A DNA stretch of 64,000 nucleotides, from contig NZ_NRGW01000001.1 in assembly GCF_002332255.1 (NCBI RefSeq), forward strand, positions 558,001-622,000, given 5' to 3'. Each line of letters starts with the position of its first letter. Position 1 is the stretch's first letter. Source of the DNA: Halomonas sp. JB37. Its GTDB lineage: Bacteria; Pseudomonadota; Gammaproteobacteria; Pseudomonadales; Halomonadaceae. The notes below the pieces were generated by a model. The model was given only the letters and a program-made list of their open reading frames with translations. It was not told the DNA's origin and did no database searches. Position numbers and translations under genes: made by a program. Shown here in pieces: positions 19,493 to 28,386 of this stretch.

Positions 19493-19536
19493 TCATCCCT
19501 TATAAGCCATACGGGCAAAATGGGTGATGTACCCAA

Positions 19537-19563
19537 GGGGCAGCAAAGGCTGCCCCTTTTTTT
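19537..19563 (+). terminator. rho-independent terminator between teaA and teaB
   Basis: GGGGCAGC-AAAG-GCTGCCCC followed by seven T residues. An 8-base-pair G/C-rich stem with a strong U-tract. It would stop or attenuate transcription after teaA, giving more binding protein than permease. Confidence 0.92.
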
Positions 19564-19765
19564 GTTGCGCCGGCGTGGAATTGGATATTCACTTTAGGGC
19601 TTGTCAGCGCTACGGGTGGGTTACGTACATCTAGCGTTGAAACATCTGCGTCAGCATGCCGTTACGCTAGCGATAACCTCTTGCCCAATAGCGTGAGACA
19701 GGTCTGGAAAACGCTGTATTAATTATGTTGATGGCACCGAGCTGCCGTTAGAGAGGAGTTAGGCC

Positions 19766-20344
19766 ATGACCGATGAAGAGATGGAAAATAGCTATCACTC
19801 CGGTTTGCCGGGGGTATTGGGGATGATCGACACTGCAATTAGCAAAATTGAAGCCGTAATTCTTGCGGTAGGCGTTTTGCTAATGGCACTGAATACGGTC
19901 ACCAATGTCATTGCGCGCTTTGTCTTTAGTAACAGTATTATGTTCTCCGGTGAGCTAAACCGGATTTTGATCATCATGATTACCTTTGCAGGCATCGGCT
20001 ATGCCGCCCGCCATGGTCGCCATATCCGCATGTCGGCGATCTACGATGCGCTGCCGGTCGGTGGACGTAAAGTATTGATGATCTTTATCGCCCTGTTTAC
20101 ATCTTTAGTGATGTTCTTTTTACTCTACTATTCAATCGTTTATATTCTTGATCTCTACAGCAAAGGTCGCGTCTTGCCTTCTCTGGGGTTGCCTGTGTGG
20201 GTTATTTACCTGTGGGTGCCAATGGGATTTTTGATTACCGGTATTCAGTATTTGCTGACGGCGGTTAAAAACGTCACCTCTGACGATGTGTATCTCTCTA
20301 CGGGCGTCGTGGATGGCTACAAAGATACCGAAACTGAAGTCTGA
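19766..20344 (+). CDS. teaB: ectoine TRAP transporter small permease TeaB
   Basis: 192 residues, four predicted membrane helices, with the DctQ segment [21 protein letters not shown] after the second. Preceded by an AGAGAGGAG ribosome-binding site. It lies between teaA and teaC and precedes a universal-stress gene exactly as in the H. elongata teaABCD cluster. The gap of 273 bases to teaA contains a terminator, so teaB either depends on read-through or has a second promoter. Confidence 0.94.
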   Translation: MTDEEMENSYHSGLPGVLGMIDTAISKIEAVILAVGVLLMALNTVTNVIARFVFSNSIMFSGELNRILIIMITFAGIGYAARHGRHIRMSAIYDALPVGGRKVLMIFIALFTSLVMFFLLYYSIVYILDLYSKGRVLPSLGLPVWVIYLWVPMGFLITGIQYLLTAVKNVTSDDVYLSTGVVDGYKDTETEV

Positions 20345-20374
20345 TGCAGGGCATTGCACTCTAGGGGAGCAGAT

Positions 20375-21658
20375 ATGACGACGATAATGGTCACCGCTAT
20401 GATTGCCCTGCTGCTGCTGGGCTTTCCTATGATGATTCCGCTAATTACCGCCGCGGTAATTGGTTTTTACATGATGTTTAACGGCTTTGGCCAGATGGAT
20501 ACGCTGATTCAGCAGATGATGGCAGGCATACGCCCAGCCTCATTAATTGCCGTGCCGATGTTTATCCTTGCCGCAGACATTATGACCCGTGGGCAGTCGG
20601 CTAACCGCCTGATCGAAATGGTCATGTCGTTTATCGGCCATATCAAAGGTGGCCTAGCCGTCAGTACCGCTGCCTCATGTACGCTGTTCGGCGCTGTTTC
20701 AGGCTCAACTCAGGCAACGGTAGTGGCCGTGGGCTCACCGCTGCGGCCCAAGATGCTTAAGGCAGGCTATTCTGATTCATTCACGCTAGCGCTGATCATT
20801 AATGCCAGCGACATCGCCTTTTTGATCCCCCCCAGCATTGGCATGATCATCTATGGGGTAATCTCAGGTACCTCAATTGGTGAACTGTTCATTGCGGGGA
20901 TTGGGCCAGGTTTAATGATTCTGGTGATGTTTTCCGCCTATAGCATTGGGTATGCCATTGTTAAAGACGTGCCTACCGAGCCAAAGGCGAGTTGGAAGGA
21001 GCGTGCAGTGGCAGTAAAACAAGCGCTTTGGCCGCTAGGCTTTCCGGTCATTATCGTAGGCGGTATTTACGGTGGTGTTTTTAGTCCAACTGAAGCTGCT
21101 GCTGCCTGCGTGCTGTATGCCATATTGCTAGAGTTTGCGGTGTTTCGTTCGCTTAAGCTGCACGACATTTATGCAATCGCCAAGTCGACGGGTCTGATTA
21201 CCGCCGTGGTGTTTATCTTGGTCGCTGTCGGTAATGGCTTTTCGTGGATTATCTCTTTCGCGCAAATTCCGCAAATGATCTTGGAAACAGTGGGTGTCAA
21301 TGACGCTGGGCCAACGGGCGTTTTGATTGCTATTTGTGTCTCGTTCTTTGTGGCATGCATGTTTGTCGACCCGATTGTAGTCATTTTGGTATTAACGCCG
21401 ATTTTTGCGCCGGCCATTGCTGCAACGGGCTTAGATCCGGTGTTGGTGGGTATATTGATTACCCTGCAGGTGGCGATAGGGTCGGCAACACCGCCCTTCG
21501 GGTGCGATATATTTACCGCCATTGCGATTTTTAAACGTCCTTATTGGGATGTCATTAAAGGCACGCCGCCATTCATCTTCATGCTGATCTTGGCCGCCGC
21601 GCTGTTGATTATGTTCCCGCAGATTGCGCTGTTTCTGCGTGATGTTGCCTTTCGCTAA
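20375..21658 (+). CDS. teaC: ectoine TRAP transporter large permease TeaC
   Basis: 427 residues from ATG 20375 (AGGGGAG ribosome-binding site), about 12 hydrophobic segments. DctM motifs include LIAVPMFILAADIMTRG, CTLFGAVSGSTQATVVAVG, DIAFLIPPSIGMIIYGVISG, GGVFSPTEAAAACVLYA and the C-terminal ATPPFGCDIFTAIAIFKRPY. The large subunit forms the sodium-coupled path for ectoine and hydroxyectoine. An upstream in-frame ATG at 20354 lies between the teaB stop and the ribosome-binding site and is rejected. Confidence 0.95.
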   Translation: MTTIMVTAMIALLLLGFPMMIPLITAAVIGFYMMFNGFGQMDTLIQQMMAGIRPASLIAVPMFILAADIMTRGQSANRLIEMVMSFIGHIKGGLAVSTAASCTLFGAVSGSTQATVVAVGSPLRPKMLKAGYSDSFTLALIINASDIAFLIPPSIGMIIYGVISGTSIGELFIAGIGPGLMILVMFSAYSIGYAIVKDVPTEPKASWKERAVAVKQALWPLGFPVIIVGGIYGGVFSPTEAAAACVLYAILLEFAVFRSLKLHDIYAIAKSTGLITAVVFILVAVGNGFSWIISFAQIPQMILETVGVNDAGPTGVLIAICVSFFVACMFVDPIVVILVLTPIFAPAIAATGLDPVLVGILITLQVAIGSATPPFGCDIFTAIAIFKRPYWDVIKGTPPFIFMLILAAALLIMFPQIALFLRDVAFR

Positions 21659-21679
21659 GCGGCCACGAGGAGTACACGA

Positions 21680-22123
21680 ATGTTTAATCGCATTTTAGTC
21701 CCGGTGGATGGCTCAAAAGGCGCTATCAAAGCGTTAGAAAAAGCGGTGGGGCTGCACTTGCTGACCGGTGCCGAGCTTTATTTACTGTGCGTTTTTAAAC
21801 ACCACAGCCTGTTGGAGGCCTCGCTTTCTATGGTGCGGCCCAGCCAACTTAACCTTCCCGACGATGCGTTAAAAGAATACGCCACAGAAATCGCCGTTCA
21901 TGCGAAATCCCATGCCGTTGAGCTTGGCGCTGATGCTTCCCGAGTGCGGGCTTTTGTAAAGGGCGGTCGCCCTTCGCGGATCATCGTGCGTTTTGCACGT
22001 AAACGTGAATGTGACCTTATTGTCATTGGTGCGCAGGGCACCAATGGCGAAAAAAACCCGTTACTTGGCAGCGTCTCCCAGCGCGTAGCGGGTGCGGCGG
22101 ATTGTCCAACGCTGGTAGTTTAA
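21680..22123 (+). CDS. teaD: universal stress protein TeaD
   Basis: 147 residues of the UspA family. The opening [23 protein letters not shown] and the nucleotide-binding [31 protein letters not shown] mark the ATP-binding subclass (G-2X-G-9X-G-S). In H. elongata TeaD binds ATP and lowers TeaABC uptake, so it is a regulator of the transporter. It lies 21 bases after teaC with an AGGAG site and is surely in the same transcript. Confidence 0.94.
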   Translation: MFNRILVPVDGSKGAIKALEKAVGLHLLTGAELYLLCVFKHHSLLEASLSMVRPSQLNLPDDALKEYATEIAVHAKSHAVELGADASRVRAFVKGGRPSRIIVRFARKRECDLIVIGAQGTNGEKNPLLGSVSQRVAGAADCPTLVV

Positions 22124-22159
22124 TCGCTAAACCTCTTTAGTATTTTGTGGTCTTATTAA

Positions 22160-22201
22160 ACACCCACCGCCCGGCAGATGCATTTGACTGGCGGTGGGTG
22201 T
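22160..22201 (+). terminator. long hairpin after teaD
   Basis: A 12-base-pair perfect stem, ACACCCACCGCC / GGCGGTGGGTGT, with an 18-base loop, followed by TAGTCTTTG. The T-tract is poor, but the placement 36 bases after teaD suggests a terminator or an mRNA 3'-end stabiliser. Confidence 0.65.
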
Positions 22202-22254
22202 TAGTCTTTGGGTGACACTGATAGGCGTTCGGCGCCGCTTTAAAAGGATCTTTC

Positions 22255-22935
22255 ATGAAACTACTGCTTTCTACAACGGCTCTTACGGGGCTGCTTTTGG
22301 TCGCCCCTTTTGCAGCAGCAGCGCCAGAAACCGACGAACAGCGCTTGGCTTATAGCCTGGGTGTTACCTTGGGTGAAAGCATGCAGGCGGATATTGAAGA
22401 CCTTGATTTGGATGCTTTTAACGACGGCATGCGCGATGTTTTTGAAGAGGCTGAGCTCGCGCTGACGGAAGAAGAGATGACCGAAGCGTTAATGGCTTTC
22501 CAAGAGCAGTCGATGCAGGCACGTGAAGCTGAAGCCGAAGAAATGGCGCAGATGAATCTCGATGAAGGCGAAGCCTTTCTAGCCGAGAACGCTGAGCGTG
22601 AAGAAGTCACGGTGACAGATTCTGGCCTTCAGTATGAAGTGCTTGAATCTGGTGACGGCGCGACTCCAGGTGCTGAAGACACTGTTGAAGTGAACTACGA
22701 AGGTATGCTGCTTGATGGCACTGTCTTTGATAGCTCATTTGAACGTGGCGAGGCGGTAAGCTTTCAGACCAATCAAGTGATTGAAGGCTGGCAGGAAGCG
22801 CTGCAGTTGATGAGCGTGGGCGATAGCTGGATGCTGTATATTCCGGCTGAGCTTGCCTACGGTGAAGACGGCCAGGGCCCGATTGGACCCAATGAGATGC
22901 TGACCTTTCGCGTTGAACTGTTAGGCGTCGAATAA
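22255..22935 (+). CDS. FKBP-type peptidyl-prolyl isomerase, periplasmic (FkpA/Mip-like)
   Basis: 226 residues. Signal peptide of about 22 residues (ending PFAAA), then an N-terminal helical dimerisation domain (QRLAYSLGVTLGESMQADIEDLDLDAFNDGMRDV...) rich in acidic residues, as expected for a halophile, then the FKBP domain from about residue 122. There the proline-isomerase residues can be seen in VEVNYEGMLLDGTVFDSSFERGE, VIEGWQEALQLMSVGDSWMLYIPAELAYG. It folds exported proteins in the periplasm. Transcribed alone or with the following esterase gene, three bases downstream. Confidence 0.94.
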   Translation: MKLLLSTTALTGLLLVAPFAAAAPETDEQRLAYSLGVTLGESMQADIEDLDLDAFNDGMRDVFEEAELALTEEEMTEALMAFQEQSMQAREAEAEEMAQMNLDEGEAFLAENAEREEVTVTDSGLQYEVLESGDGATPGAEDTVEVNYEGMLLDGTVFDSSFERGEAVSFQTNQVIEGWQEALQLMSVGDSWMLYIPAELAYGEDGQGPIGPNEMLTFRVELLGVE

Positions 22936-22938
22936 GCG

Positions 22939-24021
22939 GTGCCGCCAGTCTCGGCTTTAGCGGTGCACCCTATTGCTTTCGCGCTGCTTTGCGTAAGCAT
23001 GTATGTGCCGCTGATTGCTCAAGCCGAGGCCGCCAGCGAGCACAATGCGCTGCCTGCGTTGGGTGCCGCTTCTGATGACGCAAGCGTAGTGGGCCTATCG
23101 TCGGGCGGCTACATGGCTACCCAGCTGGCAGTCGCTTGGCCCGAGCGTTTTAGCGGCGTGGGTGTGCTGGCGGCAGGCCCTTGGAGCTGTGCCCAAGGCT
23201 CGTTCAGGCTGGCGTTGAATCAGTGCCTAACGACTCGCAACGGCGCGCCGTCACTGGACGACTTACAAACCCGCCATCAGCGCTACCTTGCACGTGATCT
23301 TGTGGGTAAAACAGACGCCCTTAGTCAGTTCCGGGCTTATCTGTGGCACGGTGAAGATGATGAAGTGGTTGAGCCTGAACTCGGTGATTTATTAGCCGAG
23401 CAATGGCAGGGCTGGCTTGCTTCACCCGACCAGCTGCGCGTTGTGCGTAGCGAAAATATTGGGCATGGTTGGCCAGTGCGTTTGCCCAGTAACGCTGCTT
23501 CTGATCCGCATGAATGGGGCGACTGCCGTCAAGGCGGCGGTAGCTATGTATTATCCTGCGATGAAGACATTGCTGGCGAAATGCTGGATTGGCTCTATCC
23601 CGAACGCGACGTCTCAGATGACGTTAGCCGCAGTGGAGAAGAGAGCGGGGCGCTACTTGCCTTTGATCAAGCGGAATTTGCGGCAAAAGGGTTGGCTGAC
23701 ACGGGCTACGTGTTTATACCGCAAAACTGCGAGGCGGGCGGCTGCCCGGTAACGCTGGCAATTCACGGCTGCCAAATGAATGAAGCGGCGATTGGTGATA
23801 CGTTCATCCGCTATTCTGGGTTAAATGACTGGGCTGCAGCGCATCAGCAAATCGTGCTTTATCCTCAGGCAGAAAGCAGCATGACGAATCCCCAAGGCTG
23901 CTGGGACTGGTGGGGATTTGCTGAAAGCACCTGGCAGGTAAGCCCTCAATACGATACCCGCGAAGGGGTTCAAATTAACGCATTGATGGCGATGCTCGAT
24001 CGCCTTCAGACAGTGCCATAG
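22939..24021 (+). CDS. PHB-depolymerase-like secreted esterase
   Basis: 360 residues with a hydrophobic signal (about 1-30). The lipase box GLSSGGYMA sits near residue 52, an aspartate candidate in LWHGEDDEVVEP, and a His candidate in NIGHGWP, the order Ser-Asp-His of the extracellular short-chain poly(3-hydroxybutyrate) depolymerase family. A second half contains YVFIPQNCEAGGCPVTLAIHGCQMNE and CWDWWGFAESTWQVSPQYDTREGVQI, which is the typical C-terminal part of type 2 PHB depolymerase-like esterases. The eight or so cysteines in the mature part fit a disulfide-bonded exoenzyme. GTG start directly after the FKBP gene. Substrate not proven. Confidence 0.82.
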   Translation: MPPVSALAVHPIAFALLCVSMYVPLIAQAEAASEHNALPALGAASDDASVVGLSSGGYMATQLAVAWPERFSGVGVLAAGPWSCAQGSFRLALNQCLTTRNGAPSLDDLQTRHQRYLARDLVGKTDALSQFRAYLWHGEDDEVVEPELGDLLAEQWQGWLASPDQLRVVRSENIGHGWPVRLPSNAASDPHEWGDCRQGGGSYVLSCDEDIAGEMLDWLYPERDVSDDVSRSGEESGALLAFDQAEFAAKGLADTGYVFIPQNCEAGGCPVTLAIHGCQMNEAAIGDTFIRYSGLNDWAAAHQQIVLYPQAESSMTNPQGCWDWWGFAESTWQVSPQYDTREGVQINALMAMLDRLQTVP

Positions 24022-24041
24022 CGGCTTACTGGCCATTTGCA

Positions 24042-24397
24042 TTAACTCCGGATCACATCAAAATCGAACCAGCTGCCGACGTTGCCGTCTGCCGTTTTTA
24101 GTATGACGCGCGCACGCCAAGGCATAACCGCCTGAGTGCAGATGCCTACCTGGCCTTGGCCTTGAAAGTGGCCCGGCGAACGGGCGGTAAGGCCAAAACG
24201 ATGTAAGCCTACATCCATGTCCCGGCCAATAAAATCAACGTCCATCTGCGTGGCTTTCACACCCTCTACTGCTACTTCCAGTGGTAATATCGCTAATGCA
24301 TCAATGCGCAGGCGGCCAGCGCTAAGCCGGTGATCAGTATCAGTACCCTTAATACGGGGAAGGCTGCAGGGGATGCAGCTTTGGACATCATCTTCAT
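24042..24397 (-). pseudogene. small membrane-anchored protein, apparently frameshifted
   Basis: Two reading frames join into one plausible small protein. The ATG at 24397 opens a frame with a hydrophobic helix (FPVLRVLILITGLALAACALMH) that stops at once. The next frame runs from DALAILPLEVAVEGV through VDFIGRDMDVGLHRFG to the end at 24042. A one-base gain near the end of the helix would give a membrane anchor plus a periplasmic domain of about 85 residues. The alternative is a shorter intact gene starting at the GTG at 24260. No family recognised. Low certainty about which form is expressed. Confidence 0.4.
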
Positions 24398-24502
24398 GGC
24401 AGAATAATCGCTACGCAAGGCGTCAGGCGGAAATGATTGCCATGGTAACAGTAATCAAGTCGATATCGTTGTGCTTGAGTGTCGCAGGTATAAGGAACGC
24501 AA

Positions 24503-25417
24503 ATGGAGAGTATCACCGGCGCTTTAGGCCCATTGTTTTTATTGATTTTACTGGGTGCAGTACTAGGTAACTGGCGGTGGCCAAGCGATACTTTTTGGCC
24601 GCAGATGGAACGGCTGATTTACTTTGTACTGTTCCCAGCGATGCTGGTGGGCACCTTGGCCACCGCCGATGTGGCCCAGGTGCCGGTCGGCCGTTTAGCG
24701 CTAGTGTTGTTAGGCGCGATGGCTTTTTTTGGGCTGCTGCTATGGCGCTTGCGTGGTTGGTTACGGCTCGCACCCGCTGCGTTTACCTCTGTGTTCCAAG
24801 GCGCCGTACGTTTTAATACCTATGTTGGCGTTGCCGGTGCCGCCGCACTGCACGGCAGCTTAGGAGCGACCACCGCTGCGGTCGCTGTTGCCCTTATGGT
24901 GCCGGTGGTTAATGTTATGTGCGTCGCAAGCTTTGTCGGCGCAGGAACCTTGGGCAGTACAAGCCTGGGCAAAAGCGTTATGGCCTTGGTTAAAAACCCG
25001 TTGATTTTGGCCTGTCTCGTGGGGATTGGCCTGAATGTCTCGGGCATCGGTTTACCCGGCTGGAGTGAAGCGACGGTTGGCTTACTAGGCCGTGCGGCCT
25101 TGCCGCTTGGGCTGGTAGCCGTAGGCGTTGCACTACGCCCAGCGGCTCTGCTACGTATTGACCGCGGCGTGCTGGCCACCAACAGCGTTAAGCTGTTATT
25201 AATGCCGGCATTCGTGCTGATATTAACCTGGATATTACAGCTAGACCCAGTCAGCCGAGACGTGGCGCTGTTGTTTGCCGCGCTGCCTACCGCCACGTCC
25301 GCGTATATTCTGGCGCGTCAGCTGGGGGGCGATGCCGAGCTGATGGCGGCCATCATCACGGGACAAACCTTATTAGCAATGCTCACACTGCCGCTATGGC
25401 TGAAGCTGATAAGCTAA
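24503..25417 (+). CDS. AEC-family (auxin efflux carrier type) permease
   Basis: 304 residues with about 10 hydrophobic segments arranged as two bundles, and the AEC signatures: ITGALGPLFLLILLGAVLG at the start, FNTYVGVAGAAALHGSLG in the first crossover region, VKNPLILACLVGIGLNVSGI in the middle and FAALPTATSAYILARQLGGDAELMA near the C-terminus. Bacterial members move malonate, malate or similar anions. The substrate here is unknown. It is followed by a candidate small RNA gene and not by a partner enzyme. Confidence 0.9.
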   Translation: MESITGALGPLFLLILLGAVLGNWRWPSDTFWPQMERLIYFVLFPAMLVGTLATADVAQVPVGRLALVLLGAMAFFGLLLWRLRGWLRLAPAAFTSVFQGAVRFNTYVGVAGAAALHGSLGATTAAVAVALMVPVVNVMCVASFVGAGTLGSTSLGKSVMALVKNPLILACLVGIGLNVSGIGLPGWSEATVGLLGRAALPLGLVAVGVALRPAALLRIDRGVLATNSVKLLLMPAFVLILTWILQLDPVSRDVALLFAALPTATSAYILARQLGGDAELMAAIITGQTLLAMLTLPLWLKLIS

Positions 25418-25451
25418 TTAAGAAACTAAATAAAAAATATTCGTATTTGTA

Positions 25452-25480
25452 TTGACGGATTAAATGAGAATGATTATAGT
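25452..25480 (+). promoter_or_regulatory. sigma-70 promoter overlapped by a Fur-box match
   Basis: A near-consensus promoter: TTGACG at 25452-25457, 17 bases, then TATAGT at 25475-25480. Lying over the spacer and -10 is TGAGAAT-G-ATTATAG (25465-25479), which matches the 7-1-7 Fur consensus TGATAAT-N-ATTATCA at 11 of 14 positions. A repressor bound here would block RNA polymerase, as expected for an iron-starvation-induced transcript. There is no open reading frame starting just downstream. Confidence 0.72.
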
Positions 25481-25486
25481 GTGTTT

Positions 25487-25617
25487 GTGGCGTTTGATGA
25501 GACGCCACGACCAAGACAGACACTTCGCAAAGATCAGCGTCAGTTGACTGTCATGGTTTCTCCCTCTCATTGCTAGTCACGGTCTTTTGCCACTCCTTTG
25601 GAGTGGCTTTCTTTTTT
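25487..25617 (+). ncRNA. candidate iron-responsive small RNA (RyhB/PrrF-like logic)
   Basis: About 130 nucleotides from the predicted start (about 7 bases after TATAGT) to a strong terminator. No credible coding frame. Near the 5' end is a perfect hairpin (GTGGCGT at 25487-25493 pairs with ACGCCAC at 25502-25508). The middle is unpaired-looking and contains a pyrimidine-rich stretch, TCTCCCTCTCATTGCTAGTC, of the sort used for Hfq-assisted pairing. The Fur-type operator, short length, and terminator with U-tract together point to a functional counterpart of RyhB or PrrF. No homology could be tested; the exact ends are inferred. Confidence 0.65.
25589..25617 (+). terminator. rho-independent terminator of the candidate small RNA
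   Basis: GCCACTCC-TTT-GGAGTGGC followed by TTTCTTTTTT. An 8-base-pair stem with triloop and long U-tract. Confidence 0.93.
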
Positions 25618-25671
25618 GTGTCTGTCTTAACCAAATCATACATCGTTTGAGCACGCTACCTAGTGGAGTGG

Positions 25672-26853
25672 CTATCGCCTCATCCAAGCATTTAACGTAT
25701 CGAAAAATGCAAGACACTGGTTGAGCTGATCAATTTCAATAAACTCATTCGGTTTGTGGGCTTGGCGAATAGAGCCAGGCCCTAAAATCACCGAGGGTAT
25801 GCCGCCTTCAATTTCGAATACGCCTCCTTCTGACCCATACGACACTTTGCCGCCGCGCTCGGGAAGAATGGATTCAAGCTTTGTGAACATGTCAGTATCG
25901 GTGGCATCGCCCATCGCGGGATACGCGAATAACTCTTGCCACTCAATGGCTGCCTCTGCTGATTGACGCTGCATTTCGGGTAGTAGCGCAGCTTCTATAT
26001 CGCTGATGAGCATTTGGATGTCATTGGCCGCTGCATCCTGATCAATGCTACGTAATTCAAAGATAAAACTGCAGGTATCGGGCGTCACGTTGGTCGCCAC
26101 GCCACCCTCTATTATGGTGGTAAGCGTTGTGGCGTGAGGAACGGTGAAGTCGTGATCGAAGGGACCATTTTGCTCATATCGTCGTGATCGCTCGGCGATC
26201 ATAGTGATAACGCGTGAGGCGTATTCCACGGCGTTAACATGCTGCGGCGAAAACGATGAGTGGCCTCCTTCGCCGCGCACAGTAACCCGCATAGCAATTT
26301 TACCTTTCTGCCCGTTAATCAGCTTCATTTCACTGGGCTCGCCAATAATCGCCAGCGCCGGCGGTACGCTTAGTTGTGCAAGGTAGCGCGCAATAGCGGG
26401 GGCTCCCAGGCAGCCTACTTCTTCATCGTGAGAGAAGCAGAAGTAGAAGGGACGGTTCAGCGCGGTGTGAGCGAAGGCGGGCGCTGCTGCCATCACGCAT
26501 GCTGCGAAGCCTTTCATATCACAAGTGCCACGCCCGAATAGCTTGCTGCCGCGTTGTTCCATTTGAAATGGGTCGCTCTGCCAGCTCTTGGGATTGGCAG
26601 GCACCACGTCTGTATGGCCCGAAAGAACGATGCCAGGAATATCGGCAGGCCCCAGACGCGCAACTAAATTAGCCTTTTCGCCACTTTCATCAGGCAGCAC
26701 AGTGACATCTGCGCCTAGCGCAGTGAAAAAGCTGTCTAGGTGATCAATCAGTTTGAGATTGGAATAGGCGCTGGTGGTGTCATAAGCAATCAGGTCAGCC
26801 AGGTGCGCAATAGCAGCGTCTAACTGAGCATGGGGCGTGGCACTAGTTTGCAT
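25672..26853 (-). CDS. argE: M20 metallopeptidase, acetylornithine deacetylase (ArgE) type
   Basis: 393 residues of the M20 di-zinc family. Visible metal and catalytic motifs: LSGHTDVVPA, GRGTCDMKGFAA, SHDEEVGCLGA, then GEPSEMK; the C-terminal GPGSIRQAHKPNEFIEI supplies the last His ligand. The text fits the ArgE/DapE group that removes acetyl from N-acetyl-L-ornithine. It is the last gene behind tctCBA on the same strand, 35 bases after tctA, so a role in deacylating an imported N-acyl amino acid or related compound is equally possible. ArgE-named homologues near transporters often have other substrates. Confidence 0.85.
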   Translation of the reverse strand: MQTSATPHAQLDAAIAHLADLIAYDTTSAYSNLKLIDHLDSFFTALGADVTVLPDESGEKANLVARLGPADIPGIVLSGHTDVVPANPKSWQSDPFQMEQRGSKLFGRGTCDMKGFAACVMAAAPAFAHTALNRPFYFCFSHDEEVGCLGAPAIARYLAQLSVPPALAIIGEPSEMKLINGQKGKIAMRVTVRGEGGHSSFSPQHVNAVEYASRVITMIAERSRRYEQNGPFDHDFTVPHATTLTTIIEGGVATNVTPDTCSFIFELRSIDQDAAANDIQMLISDIEAALLPEMQRQSAEAAIEWQELFAYPAMGDATDTDMFTKLESILPERGGKVSYGSEGGVFEIEGGIPSVILGPGSIRQAHKPNEFIEIDQLNQCLAFFDTLNAWMRR

Positions 26854-26888
26854 AGCGTTAAATCCTTGGCAAAAAGAGAGTCATTGGC

Positions 26889-28361
26889 TCAGGCGCTGGC
26901 TTTTTTAAGCTGCTGGCGAATCGTTACGACGACTACAAAGACCGCTAGCGACGCGAATAACCAAGTGATGGGTGACGACACCAAAATGCTTGGATCCCCG
27001 CGCGAAAGGGCCAGGGCACGACGCAGATTTTCTTCGAGCATAGGGCCTAGAATAAAGGCGATTAAGAAGGGCGCAGCGGGAATGGCGAACAGAAACATGA
27101 AGAAACCGAATACGCCCATCGCCAGTAGTACGATCACGTCGTACATGTTATTCGAGATCGAAAAAATGCCGAACACGCATAGGGCGAGAACAATGGGCGC
27201 CATCAAGCTGGGCGGAATACGTGAGATGTGAGAGAAAAAGCGCATCGTTGCTTTACCAGCACCGAATAGCAAAACAGAAGAGAACAGCATGCCAATAAAC
27301 AGCATGTAAACTTCATGAAGATTGTTCTCGAATAGCATCGGGCCCGGTGTCATGCCGTGAATCATAAAGGCACCCAGCATAACGCCCGTAATCACGTCAC
27401 CTGGAACCCCCAACGCTAGCAGGGGAATCATGGTGGAACCGCAGCAGCCATTATTCGCTGACTCTGATGCGGCAATCCCTTCTAGCTCACCTTTGCCAAA
27501 GTTCTCACGATTTTTTGAGCTGCGCTGTGCTTCACCGTAGGAAGAGAACGCCGCAGCTGAAGGCCCGATACCTGGAATAGCGCCCATCACCACGCCTATC
27601 ATGCTGCCTTTGAGCATGGCTTTTAAACACCGCCGCAATTCGACTCGCGTCACCTGGTTATCGCCCATCTGCATGGGCTTATGGGTAGTGGTGTTACGAA
27701 AGATAATAATTTTGAGCAGTTCCGGGATCGCAAAGAGGCCGATCAATACCGGCGCAACCGCCAGGCCACTCTGCATATCAACCGTTAGATCAAAGCGAAA
27801 CGAGCCGTACATATCTTCACCGACGGTCGCTAACAGCAGCCCTAAACACGCTGAAACAAGCCCAAGCACTAACGAACGGCCTGACACGCCAGCAACCGTG
27901 GTCAATGCAAATATCATCAGCATGAAATATTCGGGCGGCCCAATACGTAGAGCGAGTAGAGCCAACGGTGCGGCAATGAAAATCAGTGAGAGATTGGAAA
28001 TTAAATCACCGGTACACGATGAATAAAGCGCCATGTTGAGCGCTTTGCCCGCCTTCCCCTGCTGCGCTAATGGATAGCCATCGAGCGTGGTACACGCGGC
28101 TGAGGCAGTCCCCGGTGTCTTGATCAATATCGCGGACACCGAGCCGCCATAGGTAGAGCCTTTATATAAGGCAACAAGTAATAAAATACTCGGGATCGGC
28201 TGCATATAAAAAGTGAAAGGCAGCGCCAGCGTTACTGCCATGGTGCCTGTCATGCCTGGAATCGCACCAATAATCACGCCGCCCCAAATGCCGGCTGCCA
28301 TAATCAGAAAGTTCTCAATGGTTGCAACTGCCTGAAAGGCAACTAACAGATCGTTGAGCAT
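26889..28361 (-). CDS. tctA: tripartite tricarboxylate transporter large permease (TctA)
   Basis: 490 residues from ATG 28361 with about 11-12 membrane segments. TctA signatures: GVIIGAIPGMTGTMAVTLALPFTFYMQP near the N-terminus, ALYKGSTYGGSVSAILIKTPGTASAACTTLDGYPLA, a second GMAI-like copy in MIGVVMGAIPGIGPSAAAFSSYGEAQRSSKN, and NNGCCGSTMIPLLALGVPGDVITGVMLGAFM. It forms the cation-driven transport path for the TctC ligand. An upstream ATG at 28484 lies inside tctB and is rejected. Confidence 0.95.
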   Translation of the reverse strand: MLNDLLVAFQAVATIENFLIMAAGIWGGVIIGAIPGMTGTMAVTLALPFTFYMQPIPSILLLVALYKGSTYGGSVSAILIKTPGTASAACTTLDGYPLAQQGKAGKALNMALYSSCTGDLISNLSLIFIAAPLALLALRIGPPEYFMLMIFALTTVAGVSGRSLVLGLVSACLGLLLATVGEDMYGSFRFDLTVDMQSGLAVAPVLIGLFAIPELLKIIIFRNTTTHKPMQMGDNQVTRVELRRCLKAMLKGSMIGVVMGAIPGIGPSAAAFSSYGEAQRSSKNRENFGKGELEGIAASESANNGCCGSTMIPLLALGVPGDVITGVMLGAFMIHGMTPGPMLFENNLHEVYMLFIGMLFSSVLLFGAGKATMRFFSHISRIPPSLMAPIVLALCVFGIFSISNNMYDVIVLLAMGVFGFFMFLFAIPAAPFLIAFILGPMLEENLRRALALSRGDPSILVSSPITWLFASLAVFVVVVTIRQQLKKASA

Positions 28362-28386
28362 AGTGTTAAGTCCTATACGCGGTAGG

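Noticed and set aside
24373..24570. Plus-strand open frame ahead of the AEC transporter gene
   Set aside because: Overlaps the AEC start in another frame and the anchored-protein gene on the opposite strand, with no recognisable content.
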